Shown here one piece after another: positions 26,972 through 34,704 of a stretch of 61,116 bases of DNA; the first letter of the stretch is position 1, and each line of letters opens with the position of its first letter. Source of the DNA: Selenomonadaceae bacterium (lineage in GTDB: Bacteria; Bacillota; Negativicutes; Selenomonadales; Selenomonadaceae). The translations under genes and the position numbers were made by a program. The notes beneath the pieces are model-generated. The model had not been told where the DNA came from and made no database searches. It was given only the letters and a program-made list of their open reading frames with translations. The stretch is taken from NCBI GenBank assembly GCA_024698045.1, contig JAILRS010000024.1:1-61116 (forward strand). The letters run 5' to 3'.

Positions 26972-28636
26972 TTGAATGAGCTGAAGAATTACCAAGAGAT
27001 TTTACTCACGAAAGCGTATAAGGTCGAAGCACTCGCAGGTAATTATCCCGAGCTTGCAAAGGATTTAAAAACCTTCCGCGAAATTAACGACAACAAAGTT
27101 AAAAATGTCGAGCCGCAAATTATGTTCTACGGAATTTACAATGCCGGCAAGAGCAGTATTTTAAATGAAATTTTGGGTCAAAATCGTGCGACGGTTGCCG
27201 ATAAACCGGAAACGGATAGAGTTACTTATTACGATTGGCAAGGCTATAAAATCGCCGATACGCCCGGGATATTTGCACCTATCAAACATCAGGAAGTTAC
27301 ACAGGAACATTTGAAAAAAGCCGATATAGTTTTGTTTGTTATGAGTACAACCGGCTCAAACGAGAGACTTGAAAATTATCAGCGTATGAAGGACATAACC
27401 GACGCAGGTAAAAAAATAATCATCGTCCTCAATGACAAAAACGGTGACTTAGGTAAAAACGACGAGGCACTTCGCCAAATAAAACAAAAAGTCGTTGTAA
27501 ATATGGCTCAATGCGGTATTCAAGATGTCGAGGATAAATATCACATTGTCACGGTAAATGCATTACGAGCTAAAACAGGACGCGAAAAAGGCAAACCGGG
27601 ACTTATCGAATACAGCAATATAGACGAATTGAAAAATGTTATTCTGAACGAATTAAAACGCACAACTTCGTTTGATATTCTGCGCAGAGCGATTAGAGAT
27701 ATCGAAAAAGTATTGACCGGCATGAGCGACAAGTTAAAGCAGCAAGAAAATTCCGATATGATACGACAGATGAATGTTATCTTCACTACGTTTAACAAAC
27801 AGAAAAGCGAGATGCGTAAGGAAATTAACAATTTTGTCGACGCAAGAAGCGATGCATTAGGATATAATTTGCCCGAAATGATTTGGGCTCAACGTGCCAA
27901 CCAAGAAGCCGCCCAAAAAATTTTGGAAGACGAAATCGGAAAGTTTAGTAGTCAGGTAGAAAAAGAACTTCAAAGACTGCTCAAAGAAACAGTGGAGATT
28001 TTACAAGAAGAAGTAGAAAGTTTTGTCGAAATGAAAGTCAGCGCGAAAGAACAGAATGTTGACGATTTTAAAGCCGTCCTTAATAAGTTGTCTACGTCGG
28101 TAAATGTTAAAGTAAATGATATAAAACCTGTCGAAATCTCATCCGGTAGCGACGTGACAAAAACTTTAATTACCGGCGGTGCCGTTACTGAAGCTTTGAG
28201 TACGGGTGCAACCTTTCTCGCAAAACAAATCGGCGGCAAAATAGGAACATCGTTAATTCCGGTCATTGGTCCTGTTATAACTGTGGTGGGAGTTTTGTAC
28301 ACACTCAAAAACTTATTGGGTGGCAACGATGATACCGAAAAATTAATGGCAGAAATCAATCAGCGCAACGAACAAGAACGTGCAAGAATGGAAGCGGAAA
28401 TGCAAGCGCGTCAAGAACTTCGGCAAAAATGTTTTTACATGGCGGAAAATGTCGGTAGCGAACTCAAATCGGCAGTATCAAACACCATCGAAGAAGTTTT
28501 GAAAAAATACGAAGAGCCCTTTAAAGCCGAACTTGAGAAAACCAAAGAAAAGGGCAATCAAGTAGCTGATGATGCATTCAAACTCGGCGAAATTTGCAAC
28601 GAATATGACTTGTTGAGAACAGAACTCGGCAAGTGA
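26972..28636 (+). CDS. Dynamin-like GTPase with hydrophobic hairpin (GTPase 3)
   Basis: This 554-residue protein starts at TTG 26972, 8 nt after AAGGAGG. The G domain has P-loop FYGIYNAGKSSILNEIL (residues about 52-68), G3 KIADTPGIFAP (about 92) and a G4-like IIVLNDKNGD that lacks the canonical NKxD spacing. Helical stalk segments follow. At about residues 395-450 lies a hydrophobic Gly/Ala/Val stretch (SLIPVIGPVITVVGVLYTL) that could insert into the membrane like the paddle of bacterial dynamins. An acidic/basic helical tail ends the protein. It is the last gene of the island. It resembles GTPase 2 in general plan but not closely in sequence, so the two could form a hetero-oligomer. This is inferred. 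Confidence 0.85.
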   Translation: MNELKNYQEILLTKAYKVEALAGNYPELAKDLKTFREINDNKVKNVEPQIMFYGIYNAGKSSILNEILGQNRATVADKPETDRVTYYDWQGYKIADTPGIFAPIKHQEVTQEHLKKADIVLFVMSTTGSNERLENYQRMKDITDAGKKIIIVLNDKNGDLGKNDEALRQIKQKVVVNMAQCGIQDVEDKYHIVTVNALRAKTGREKGKPGLIEYSNIDELKNVILNELKRTTSFDILRRAIRDIEKVLTGMSDKLKQQENSDMIRQMNVIFTTFNKQKSEMRKEINNFVDARSDALGYNLPEMIWAQRANQEAAQKILEDEIGKFSSQVEKELQRLLKETVEILQEEVESFVEMKVSAKEQNVDDFKAVLNKLSTSVNVKVNDIKPVEISSGSDVTKTLITGGAVTEALSTGATFLAKQIGGKIGTSLIPVIGPVITVVGVLYTLKNLLGGNDDTEKLMAEINQRNEQERARMEAEMQARQELRQKCFYMAENVGSELKSAVSNTIEEVLKKYEEPFKAELEKTKEKGNQVADDAFKLGEICNEYDLLRTELGK

Positions 28637-28709
28637 TATATACTTTATCCCCTACAAAAAATTTTTACGGTTTATATTTCACTGCGGTGAGATGTAAGCC
28701 GAATTTTTT

Positions 28710-28739
28710 TTGATAAATGTTGGGGCTTTGCGCTATTAT
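28710..28739 (+). promoter_or_regulatory. Promoter for the hemW-yigZ pair
   Basis: TTGATA (28710-28715) and TATTAT (28734-28739) are 18 bp apart, placing the start near 28747, about 20 nt before the hemW-like ATG. It separates this unit from the GTPase island. No clear terminator is seen after GTPase 3. Confidence 0.5.
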
Positions 28740-28765
28740 GGAAGAAAATCTTTGGAGATATCAAC

Positions 28766-29881
28766 ATGCAAATTTATATTCATGTGGCTTTTTGCGAAAG
28801 GAAATGCAATTACTGCGCATTCAATTCAAAGGTCGGTAATTCCGACGAGCGCAGTGCATATGTCGACGCGGTTATCGCTGAAATAAATCGGCGCGGAAAT
28901 TTTGAACAGGTAGAAACAATTTACATGGGCGGCGGTACTCCCACGACTTTAACTCTTACCGAAATCGACAGAATCATTTGCGCGGTGAGGAAAAATTTCA
29001 AAGTCAATGCCGATGCGGAAATAACAATCGAGGCGAATCCGGGGACGGTTGACGAAAAATATCTGCGCGGCTTAAAATCAATCGGGTTTAATCGTTTAAG
29101 TTTGGGCGTGCAAAGTTTTGATGACAGGTTATTGAAAATAATCGGTCGGATACACGATTCGCGGACGGCTGTCGATACTTTGGCGATTGCAATAAAAATT
29201 TTCGACAATGTCAGTTTGGATTTGATGTATGGCTTGCCGACACAAACTTTGGCGGATGTTCGCCGCGATATAAATCAAGTCAAAATTTCGGGCGTCAATC
29301 ATGTTTCCGTTTACGGTTTGGAAATCGAGGAGGGTACGAAATTTTTCTCGATGAATCGCGTTGGGAAATTGAATTTGCCCGATGAAAATGTTTGCGCGGA
29401 TATGTACGACTGCATAACGAAGACTTTGCCCGCAATCGGCTACAGACGCTACGAAGTCAGCAATTTCGCGGCAATGGGTTTCGAAAGTAAACACAACTGC
29501 GGTTATTGGACGGGAAAAATTTATTACGGGTTCGGAGCCGGTGCGCACAGTTTCACGGGCAAAATGAGGACGTCGAATGTCCGCGACGTTGTAACTTATA
29601 TCGAGCGAATGAAGACGGGCGGCGAAGTCTCAACAATCGAGGAAATTATGACGCGTGAGGCGGCAATGGAGGAATTTTGTTTCTTGGGCTTGCGATTGGT
29701 CGACGGCATCAGTGCCGAAACTTTTGCGCAGAAATTCGGAACGGATATCTTTAAAGTATTCGGCGCTGTTATCGAAAAAAATCGGCGGCTTAATTTGCTA
29801 AAGGTCGACGGCGATAAAATTTTTCTGACCGAACGCGGAATGAGTTTGGGTAATGAAGTCTTCGCGGACTTTCTGTTGTGA
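28766..29881 (+). CDS. hemW: HemW-like radical SAM protein (heme chaperone family)
   Basis: This 371-residue protein has the N-terminus MQIYIHVAFCERKCNYCAFN, with the C-x3-C-x2-C cluster motif followed by x-F as in HemW/HemN relatives. TIYMGGGTPTTL is the SAM-binding motif, and LSLGVQSFDDRLLKIIGR and SLDLMYGLPTQT are typical of the family. The C-terminal HemN-type domain has EEFCFLGLRLVDGIS. HemW homologues bind heme and are thought to deliver it to acceptor proteins; they are not true coproporphyrinogen dehydrogenases. The gene is followed 13 bp later by yigZ. Confidence 0.88.
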   Translation: MQIYIHVAFCERKCNYCAFNSKVGNSDERSAYVDAVIAEINRRGNFEQVETIYMGGGTPTTLTLTEIDRIICAVRKNFKVNADAEITIEANPGTVDEKYLRGLKSIGFNRLSLGVQSFDDRLLKIIGRIHDSRTAVDTLAIAIKIFDNVSLDLMYGLPTQTLADVRRDINQVKISGVNHVSVYGLEIEEGTKFFSMNRVGKLNLPDENVCADMYDCITKTLPAIGYRRYEVSNFAAMGFESKHNCGYWTGKIYYGFGAGAHSFTGKMRTSNVRDVVTYIERMKTGGEVSTIEEIMTREAAMEEFCFLGLRLVDGISAETFAQKFGTDIFKVFGAVIEKNRRLNLLKVDGDKIFLTERGMSLGNEVFADFLL

Positions 29882-29893
29882 GGAGGAGCATAT

Positions 29894-30535
29894 TTGATAA
29901 ATTTCAGTACGATTGACGACGGGGAAATATTCGGCGCGATTTACGAAGTCAACAAGTCAAAATTTCTGGCGCACGTCAAACACGTAGAGACCGAAGAGGA
30001 GGCGCGCGAATTTCTGCAGATGATTCGCAAAAAGTATTTCGACGCAACCCATAATTGTTCGGCGTGGATATTGGGCGAACGTGGCGATAAACAAAAATCA
30101 AATGACGACGGCGAACCAAGCGGCACCGCAGGCAATCCGATTCTTGAGACGATAAAGAAAAACGAGATAACCAATTGCATAGTCGTAGTCACGCGATATT
30201 TCGGCGGAATAAAATTGGGCGCGGGCGGTTTGATTCGTGCGTATTCACATACCGCCGCTCTCGGGCTTAACGCCTCCCGTGTCGTACGCATGACCATGTT
30301 CCGAAGATTTTCGCTCACATTGGAGTATAGTTTCCTTGCCACGGTTGAAAATTATCTGCGTAATAAAAATATCCGAGTCGCGTCAACCGATTACGCCGAT
30401 GTCGTGACAATGGAACTGTTACTTTTGCCCGATCAGGCTGAAAATTTTTTACCCGAAATGAACGACTTGACGGCGGCGAATTTCCTTTGCGAAGAGCTTG
30501 ACGCAATTTTGATTCCCATTGAAGTTGAACGCTAA
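29894..30535 (+). CDS. yigZ: YigZ/IMPACT-family protein
   Basis: This 213-residue protein starts at TTG 29894 after the SD GAGGAGG. The UPF0029/IMPACT N-terminal domain has KKYFDATHNCSAWILGE, DDGEPSGTAGNPILE and VVVTRYFGGIKLGAGGLIRAY. A short C-terminal ferredoxin-like domain (DUF1949) follows. Eukaryotic IMPACT binds GCN1, and bacterial members are linked to translation or ribosome regulation without a settled function. It forms a two-gene unit with hemW and ends at a strong terminator. Confidence 0.93.
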   Translation: MINFSTIDDGEIFGAIYEVNKSKFLAHVKHVETEEEAREFLQMIRKKYFDATHNCSAWILGERGDKQKSNDDGEPSGTAGNPILETIKKNEITNCIVVVTRYFGGIKLGAGGLIRAYSHTAALGLNASRVVRMTMFRRFSLTLEYSFLATVENYLRNKNIRVASTDYADVVTMELLLLPDQAENFLPEMNDLTAANFLCEELDAILIPIEVER

Positions 30536-30543
30536 ATAAAAAA

Positions 30544-30576
30544 CTGCCTTCCGAAATCGGTTGGCAGATTTTTTTT
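30544..30576 (+). terminator. Bidirectional terminator between yigZ and the DUF805 genes
   Basis: CTGCC pairs with GGCAG, with an inner CCG/CGG stem. Eight T follow on the plus strand. On the minus strand the same stem is followed by TTTTTTATTT, so it can end transcription of both converging operons. Confidence 0.8.
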
Positions 30577-30589
30577 GCTGAGTTTAAAT

Positions 30590-31039
30590 TTATTCGAGAG
30601 GGTCGGAACCGTATTGATTATCGCCCTTCGTGCCCGGTGAAAGCGTAATATAAAGATTTACGACAAAAATAATTAACCCCATGCCGGCAGCTAAATCTTC
30701 ATATTCGTCCTCAAGTATTCCTGATAACATCGAAACTACAATATAAACCGCAAAGTAAGCATAAGCAAAATTTTCGCTCTTGTTCATATCGTGCAACCGC
30801 CTGACCATAAGGCAGAAGAACGGATATATAGTTGCAAGAAGCACGACAATCAACACTAATGCTCCCAATATAACTATGGCACTGTTTTCAAAAGCTGATA
30901 TTATTCCTACTATTACGCCAACAGCCGCTATTACCATTACGATTAAAGCAAAAAAACGTTTGAAGTAACGCCAACGATTGAGACGCCCGTCGCGCTTTAA
31001 AAAATTTTCCGCGAATCCGACATCTTCTTGTCTGCTCAC
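30590..31039 (-). CDS. DUF805 family membrane protein (copy 1 of 3)
   Basis: The protein has 149 residues. The N-terminus (SRQEDVGFAENFLKRDGRLN, then RWRYF) is a typical DUF805 start, in which a soluble GRxxRxxYW-type box precedes TM helices. Four hydrophobic helices follow, with the conserved cytoplasmic RRLHDMNKS between them. The end GTKGDNQYGSDPLE is shared with copies 2 and 3. GTG 31039 is chosen as the start because the SD AAAGGAG is 9 nt upstream; an ATG at 31048 abuts that SD with no spacing. The function of DUF805 proteins is unknown. All three genes lie at the 3' end of the ABC transporter operon. Confidence 0.85.
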   Translation of the reverse strand: MSRQEDVGFAENFLKRDGRLNRWRYFKRFFALIVMVIAAVGVIVGIISAFENSAIVILGALVLIVVLLATIYPFFCLMVRRLHDMNKSENFAYAYFAVYIVVSMLSGILEDEYEDLAAGMGLIIFVVNLYITLSPGTKGDNQYGSDPLE

Positions 31040-31063
31040 GGTATTCATCTCCTTTAAATCAGA

Positions 31064-31516
31064 TTATTCGAGAGGATCTGAGCCGTATTTATTATCGCCC
31101 TTCGTGCCCGGGCAAAGTAAAACATAAATGTTAATGACGCTGTTCATTAAACTTAATATGGAGGCATACAAAGATTTTTCCTGCGCATTCAAGTCCGTTA
31201 AAATTATGGATGCAATACTTAAAGCAATGGATATATATGCAATTTTTTCATTCTCGTCTATGTCATGCAAACGTCTGACCATAAGACAGAAAATCGGATA
31301 CAGCGCGGCGATACATATAATCTTGAAGACAACAGCTTCGAACGACGAAAAGTTTTCTGAGGGATTGATAAAAATCATGGCAATAACGACAATAAGTATC
31401 ACAAGAAAAAACATCATGCCAAAAGCAATTGAACGTTTAAAGTAACGCCAACGATTGAGACGCCCTTCACGCTTTAAAAAATTTTCCTTGAAGCCGACAT
31501 CTTTTTGTCTGCTCAC
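31064..31516 (-). CDS. DUF805 family membrane protein (copy 2 of 3)
   Basis: This 150-residue paralogue of its neighbours has the N-terminal block QKDVGFKENFLKREGRLNRW, RRLHDIDEN between helices, and the end GTKGDNKYGSDPLE. The TM regions have diverged far more than the two ends. The SD AAAGGAG lies 9 nt before GTG 31516, in the same arrangement as copy 1. The spacing to copy 1 is about 24 bp. It probably arose by tandem duplication, with soluble ends held constant by selection. Confidence 0.85.
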   Translation of the reverse strand: MSRQKDVGFKENFLKREGRLNRWRYFKRSIAFGMMFFLVILIVVIAMIFINPSENFSSFEAVVFKIICIAALYPIFCLMVRRLHDIDENEKIAYISIALSIASIILTDLNAQEKSLYASILSLMNSVINIYVLLCPGTKGDNKYGSDPLE

Positions 31517-31540
31517 GGTAATCATCTCCTTTAAATCAAA

Positions 31541-31993
31541 CTATTCTAGAGGGTCGGAGCCGTATTGATTGTCGCCCTTCGTACCGGCACAAAACAAAAG
31601 ATAAAGACTCATGACGGCGAGAATCAGATTTAAGAAACTGATGTATATCGGCGGCTCGGTCGTGATTGCGGTTTCGCTGTACGAAAGAATGATTGCGGTA
31701 TTAATCGCTACAAAAACATAGGCAAATTTTTCGTCCTTGTCCATGTCGTGCAAACGTCTGACCATAAGACAGAAAATCGGATACAACGCGGCGATAGCCG
31801 TGACTTTGAAAAATATCAGTGCGGAAGTCGACAACTCCAACAACGCATTCAAACCCATTATCAAGACATTCGCAAGGATTATCGATTCGATTGTGCCGAC
31901 AACAATCAGACGTTTAAAATAGCGTAACCGATTCAATCTGCCTTCACGCTTAAAAAAATTTTCAACTATGCCGACGTCTTTTTGTCTGCTCAC
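31541..31993 (-). CDS. DUF805 family membrane protein (copy 3 of 3)
   Basis: This 150-residue protein is the most diverged copy, with QKDVGIVENFFKREGRLNRL, RRLHDMDKD and the end GTKGDNQYGSDPLE. Four TM helices are predicted by eye. GTG 31993 has AGGAG 9 nt upstream and lies about 15 bp after the stop of the ABC ATPase gene, so it should be cotranscribed with the transporter. A role as an accessory membrane component of the transport system is possible but only suggested by position. Confidence 0.85.
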   Translation of the reverse strand: MSRQKDVGIVENFFKREGRLNRLRYFKRLIVVGTIESIILANVLIMGLNALLELSTSALIFFKVTAIAALYPIFCLMVRRLHDMDKDEKFAYVFVAINTAIILSYSETAITTEPPIYISFLNLILAVMSLYLLFCAGTKGDNQYGSDPLE

Positions 31994-32008
31994 GGTACTC
32001 ATCTCCTG

Positions 32009-33121
32009 TTATGTTAAGCGGAAAGTAATTTTGTTAACGCCGTCAACATATTCATGTGAATAATCTTTCGACAAGTTGTGCAGAATCATCGCGCCCAAAT
32101 CCGCTTCGTCAATATCTTCGTCAATAGATTTTTCTAACGGATTGTATGATTTGCCTGCGCAGGAGAAATTAATCTTGATTTTGTTGTCAAGCTCTGAATA
32201 AGTGATGTCAAGCAAAATTTTAATGTCATCACCCGTACAAGAGTTGTTCAGCATTTCGTAAATCAATTCTTCGCAACAAAGTTGAAGGCGATTGGTTTTG
32301 CGAGCATTCAAGCCGTATTTTTCCGCGAAAGTTTGAATACCGCCTTGCATCTTCGGTAAATCAAATTGTCGTTCGTTAATCTCATACGAGAAATATTTTT
32401 GCTTATTGATGAAGGCAATGGTCTTAGCGCGTTTGGGATTGTCAAAAATTTCTTTGGGCGTACCCTGTTCGTAAATTTCTCCGTCGGCGAAAAATAAAAC
32501 TCTGGTGGCAACTTCTCGGGCGAAATTCATTTCGTGCGTGACTATTAACATTGTCAAATCCTGTTTGGCAAGAGTGCGGATAACCGCAAGGACTTCGCCA
32601 ACCATTGTGGGATCTAAGGCACTTGTCGGTTCGTCAAACAAAATCACTTTCGGATTCATCATCAAAGTTCTGCAAATCGCAATACGTTGTTGCTGACCGC
32701 CCGATAAATAGCCCGGATATTCATATGCTTTGGTAGTCAAACCAACCTGTTCAAGCAGAATCATTGCCTTTTCTTTCGCCTCTTGAGGATTCATCTTGAG
32801 CAATTTGACGGGAGCAAGGCATAAATTTTCCATGACGTTCATGTGGCTGAAAAGATTAAATCTTTGCCAAACCATACCCATTTTGCGGCGTATGATATCA
32901 ATGTTGACATCCTTTGCGGTTATTTCGTCGCCGTCGATAAAAATTTTCCCTTCATCAGGTATTTCCAAAAGTTCGATACTGCGCAGGAAAACACTTTTGC
33001 CGCAACCCGAGCCGCCAATAATCGCAATGCGTTCGCCCGACTCTACGGTTAAATCTATTCCGCGCAGAACTTTGAGATTTCCAAAACTTTTTTTCAGTCC
33101 GCGAATTTCAAGAATAGGCAT
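32009..33121 (-). CDS. Amino-acid ABC transporter ATPase fused to an RsbW-like HATPase domain
   Basis: The protein has 370 residues. Residues 1-240 are a GlnQ/HisP-type ATPase: Walker A IIGGSGCGKSVFL, signature YLSGGQQQRIAI, Walker B KVILFDEPTSALD and the switch VTHEM. The following 120 residues are not part of a normal transporter ATPase. They read as an anti-sigma-factor type HATPase: an N-box-like LQLCCEELIYEMLNN, a weak G1-like region (INFSCAGKSYNP, lacking the usual Asp-x-Gly) and a G2-like DLGAMILHNLSKD before the last strand. ATG 33121 has GGGAG 9 nt upstream and lies 4 bp after the permease stop. The extra domain may sense nucleotides or dock a regulator; this is inference. Confidence 0.85.
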   Translation of the reverse strand: MPILEIRGLKKSFGNLKVLRGIDLTVESGERIAIIGGSGCGKSVFLRSIELLEIPDEGKIFIDGDEITAKDVNIDIIRRKMGMVWQRFNLFSHMNVMENLCLAPVKLLKMNPQEAKEKAMILLEQVGLTTKAYEYPGYLSGGQQQRIAICRTLMMNPKVILFDEPTSALDPTMVGEVLAVIRTLAKQDLTMLIVTHEMNFAREVATRVLFFADGEIYEQGTPKEIFDNPKRAKTIAFINKQKYFSYEINERQFDLPKMQGGIQTFAEKYGLNARKTNRLQLCCEELIYEMLNNSCTGDDIKILLDITYSELDNKIKINFSCAGKSYNPLEKSIDEDIDEADLGAMILHNLSKDYSHEYVDGVNKITFRLT

Positions 33122-33125
33122 GGCA

Positions 33126-33800
33126 TCATTCTCCCGAATTTGTTTTCTGCTTACGGTCGGATAAATCAAACAACCGATAAGTAATGTAACTGATGAGCAA
33201 ATAAATCAGCATGCCGCCGATAATTGTAATCATGGGCTGCATGGTGCGCGAAGCAGTGTTGTTTATGACGCGCGTCAAATCGGTAATCGTGACGTAGCCA
33301 ACAACACTCGTCCATTGAATCAAATTTATCGCGGTAGAAGTGTAAACCGGTTTGGCTATTCGGATTATTTGCGGAAATGTTATGAGCTTAAAAGTTTGGA
33401 ACGCCGAAAAACCTAAAGTCCGCGCCGCCTCTGCCTGACCTTTATCCAATGCCATTAGCGACGAACGCAACAATTCCGCTACGTGCGCCGCCGTATGCAA
33501 TGAGAAAGTTATTACCGCTACAAATATCGGACTGAGACCCGTCTTTGCGAAAACACCGTAAAACAACAGCATCAACAGCATCAGCACGGGCGAACCTCTT
33601 ATTATCGCTATGTAAGCTTTCGCAATCATTTTCAACAGCGTAATTTTGCCAACACGAAAGTAACAGATAATTGCGCCGAGTAAAGTGCCAAACAGTAACG
33701 ATAACGCGGAAATTTCCACCGTCACGCGCAACCCATTTAAAATCGTCAGCCAACTTCCGTCTTTAATAAATACTTTGTAGATTATGTCTGTAAATTCCAT
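33126..33800 (-). CDS. Amino-acid ABC transporter permease (HisM/GlnP family)
   Basis: This 224-residue permease has the N-terminal GLRVTVEISALSLLFGTLLG typical of polar amino-acid permeases, about five TM helices, and the cytoplasmic EAA loop (MALDKGQAEAARTLGFSAFQ) that contacts the ATPase. Only one permease gene is present, so it probably acts as a homodimer. It lies between the nearest binding-protein gene (28 bp upstream) and the ATPase gene (4 bp downstream). Confidence 0.93.
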   Translation of the reverse strand: MEFTDIIYKVFIKDGSWLTILNGLRVTVEISALSLLFGTLLGAIICYFRVGKITLLKMIAKAYIAIIRGSPVLMLLMLLFYGVFAKTGLSPIFVAVITFSLHTAAHVAELLRSSLMALDKGQAEAARTLGFSAFQTFKLITFPQIIRIAKPVYTSTAINLIQWTSVVGYVTITDLTRVINNTASRTMQPMITIIGGMLIYLLISYITYRLFDLSDRKQKTNSGE

Positions 33801-33828
33801 ATTAATACTTTCGTCTCACTATACAGAT

Positions 33829-34677
33829 TCATTTATCGTCAAAAATCATGTGAACCGTTTTATCTTGATAGTAGGGAGCAGTCAAAATAATTTCCTCGGA
33901 TTTATCGAGATTTTCGGGGAAAATTTCATCTACCGGCATGATAGCCCAAAAAACTACATCAACATATTTGCTCTGTAGGGCATACGCACGTGCTCCGCTA
34001 TCCATGTGAATAAGCTTAAAGTTTTTCCCGATAATCTTTCCGATTTCGCCGAGCAACGCAACATTAAAGCCATCAGCGTGTCCTTCGGCCGTAACATAGT
34101 CCATGGGCGGCAAATCACCCGTGACCGCAACTTTTATCGTGTCCGCTCCTTCTATGTGCGCCAATTCCGTTTTCGGTATACCGTTTGTCAAATCAACGTT
34201 GGTTATATATTTATCGACAAGATTATCAAGAGTCCCGTCCATTTTTAATTTGGCAAGAGCCTCGTCAAATTCCTTTCGCAACTTTTTATCGTCTTTGCGC
34301 AGCGCAAAACAAAACGAGTCGACGAACTCAACCGAATGATTTTCCAATACGGTATATTTCGGATTTTCATTTCGGATATACCGCGCAACGGACTTGTAGG
34401 TACAAATTTCTTCTATTTGTCTGGATTGCAGAGCCGTCAACATCGCCGTGAGGTTATCAAAAAAAATCGTCTTGTGCGAAGTCATTTTCACTTTGAAAGT
34501 GTCCTCGAGTTTGAGCATAAATTTGTCATAAGTTTCTTCGCTGGCATTCATGCATGTCATTAATCCTATTGTTATTTTATCTTCGTATTTATCGGGCTTG
34601 TTTTCGTTATCCGAATTGTCACAACCCGAAACTAAAAGTGTGGTGCACAGTAACATGAAAGAGAGGAATTTTTTCAT
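33829..34677 (-). CDS. Lipoprotein substrate-binding protein, ABC transporter (SBP 1)
   Basis: This 282-residue protein has a lipoprotein signal with lipobox LLVSGC. ATG 34677 is chosen, with the SD AGGTGG about 9 nt upstream. The mature protein starts with a segment running from ITIGLMTCMNASEETYDKF to LDNLVDKYI that covers elements of a family-3 binding protein (FALRKDDKKLRKEFDEALAK, the usual C-terminal helix signature). It then starts again with TIKVAVTGDLPPMDYVTAEG, the usual N-terminal strand of that family, ending after DVVFWAI and a short tail. The order of the lobes thus looks permuted or half-duplicated. The ligand is probably a polar amino acid. It is one of five tandem paralogues. 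Confidence 0.85.
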   Translation of the reverse strand: MKKFLSFMLLCTTLLVSGCDNSDNENKPDKYEDKITIGLMTCMNASEETYDKFMLKLEDTFKVKMTSHKTIFFDNLTAMLTALQSRQIEEICTYKSVARYIRNENPKYTVLENHSVEFVDSFCFALRKDDKKLRKEFDEALAKLKMDGTLDNLVDKYITNVDLTNGIPKTELAHIEGADTIKVAVTGDLPPMDYVTAEGHADGFNVALLGEIGKIIGKNFKLIHMDSGARAYALQSKYVDVVFWAIMPVDEIFPENLDKSEEIILTAPYYQDKTVHMIFDDK

Positions 34678-34704
34678 ATGCAAAAACCACCTGTAAAACA
34701 AATT

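Noticed and set aside
24050..28765. A short RiPP precursor gene near the radical SAM genes
   Set aside because: Gaps between the genes are 9 to 14 bp or overlaps, and the 129 bp after GTPase 3 has no SD-led small ORF, so no precursor could be supported.
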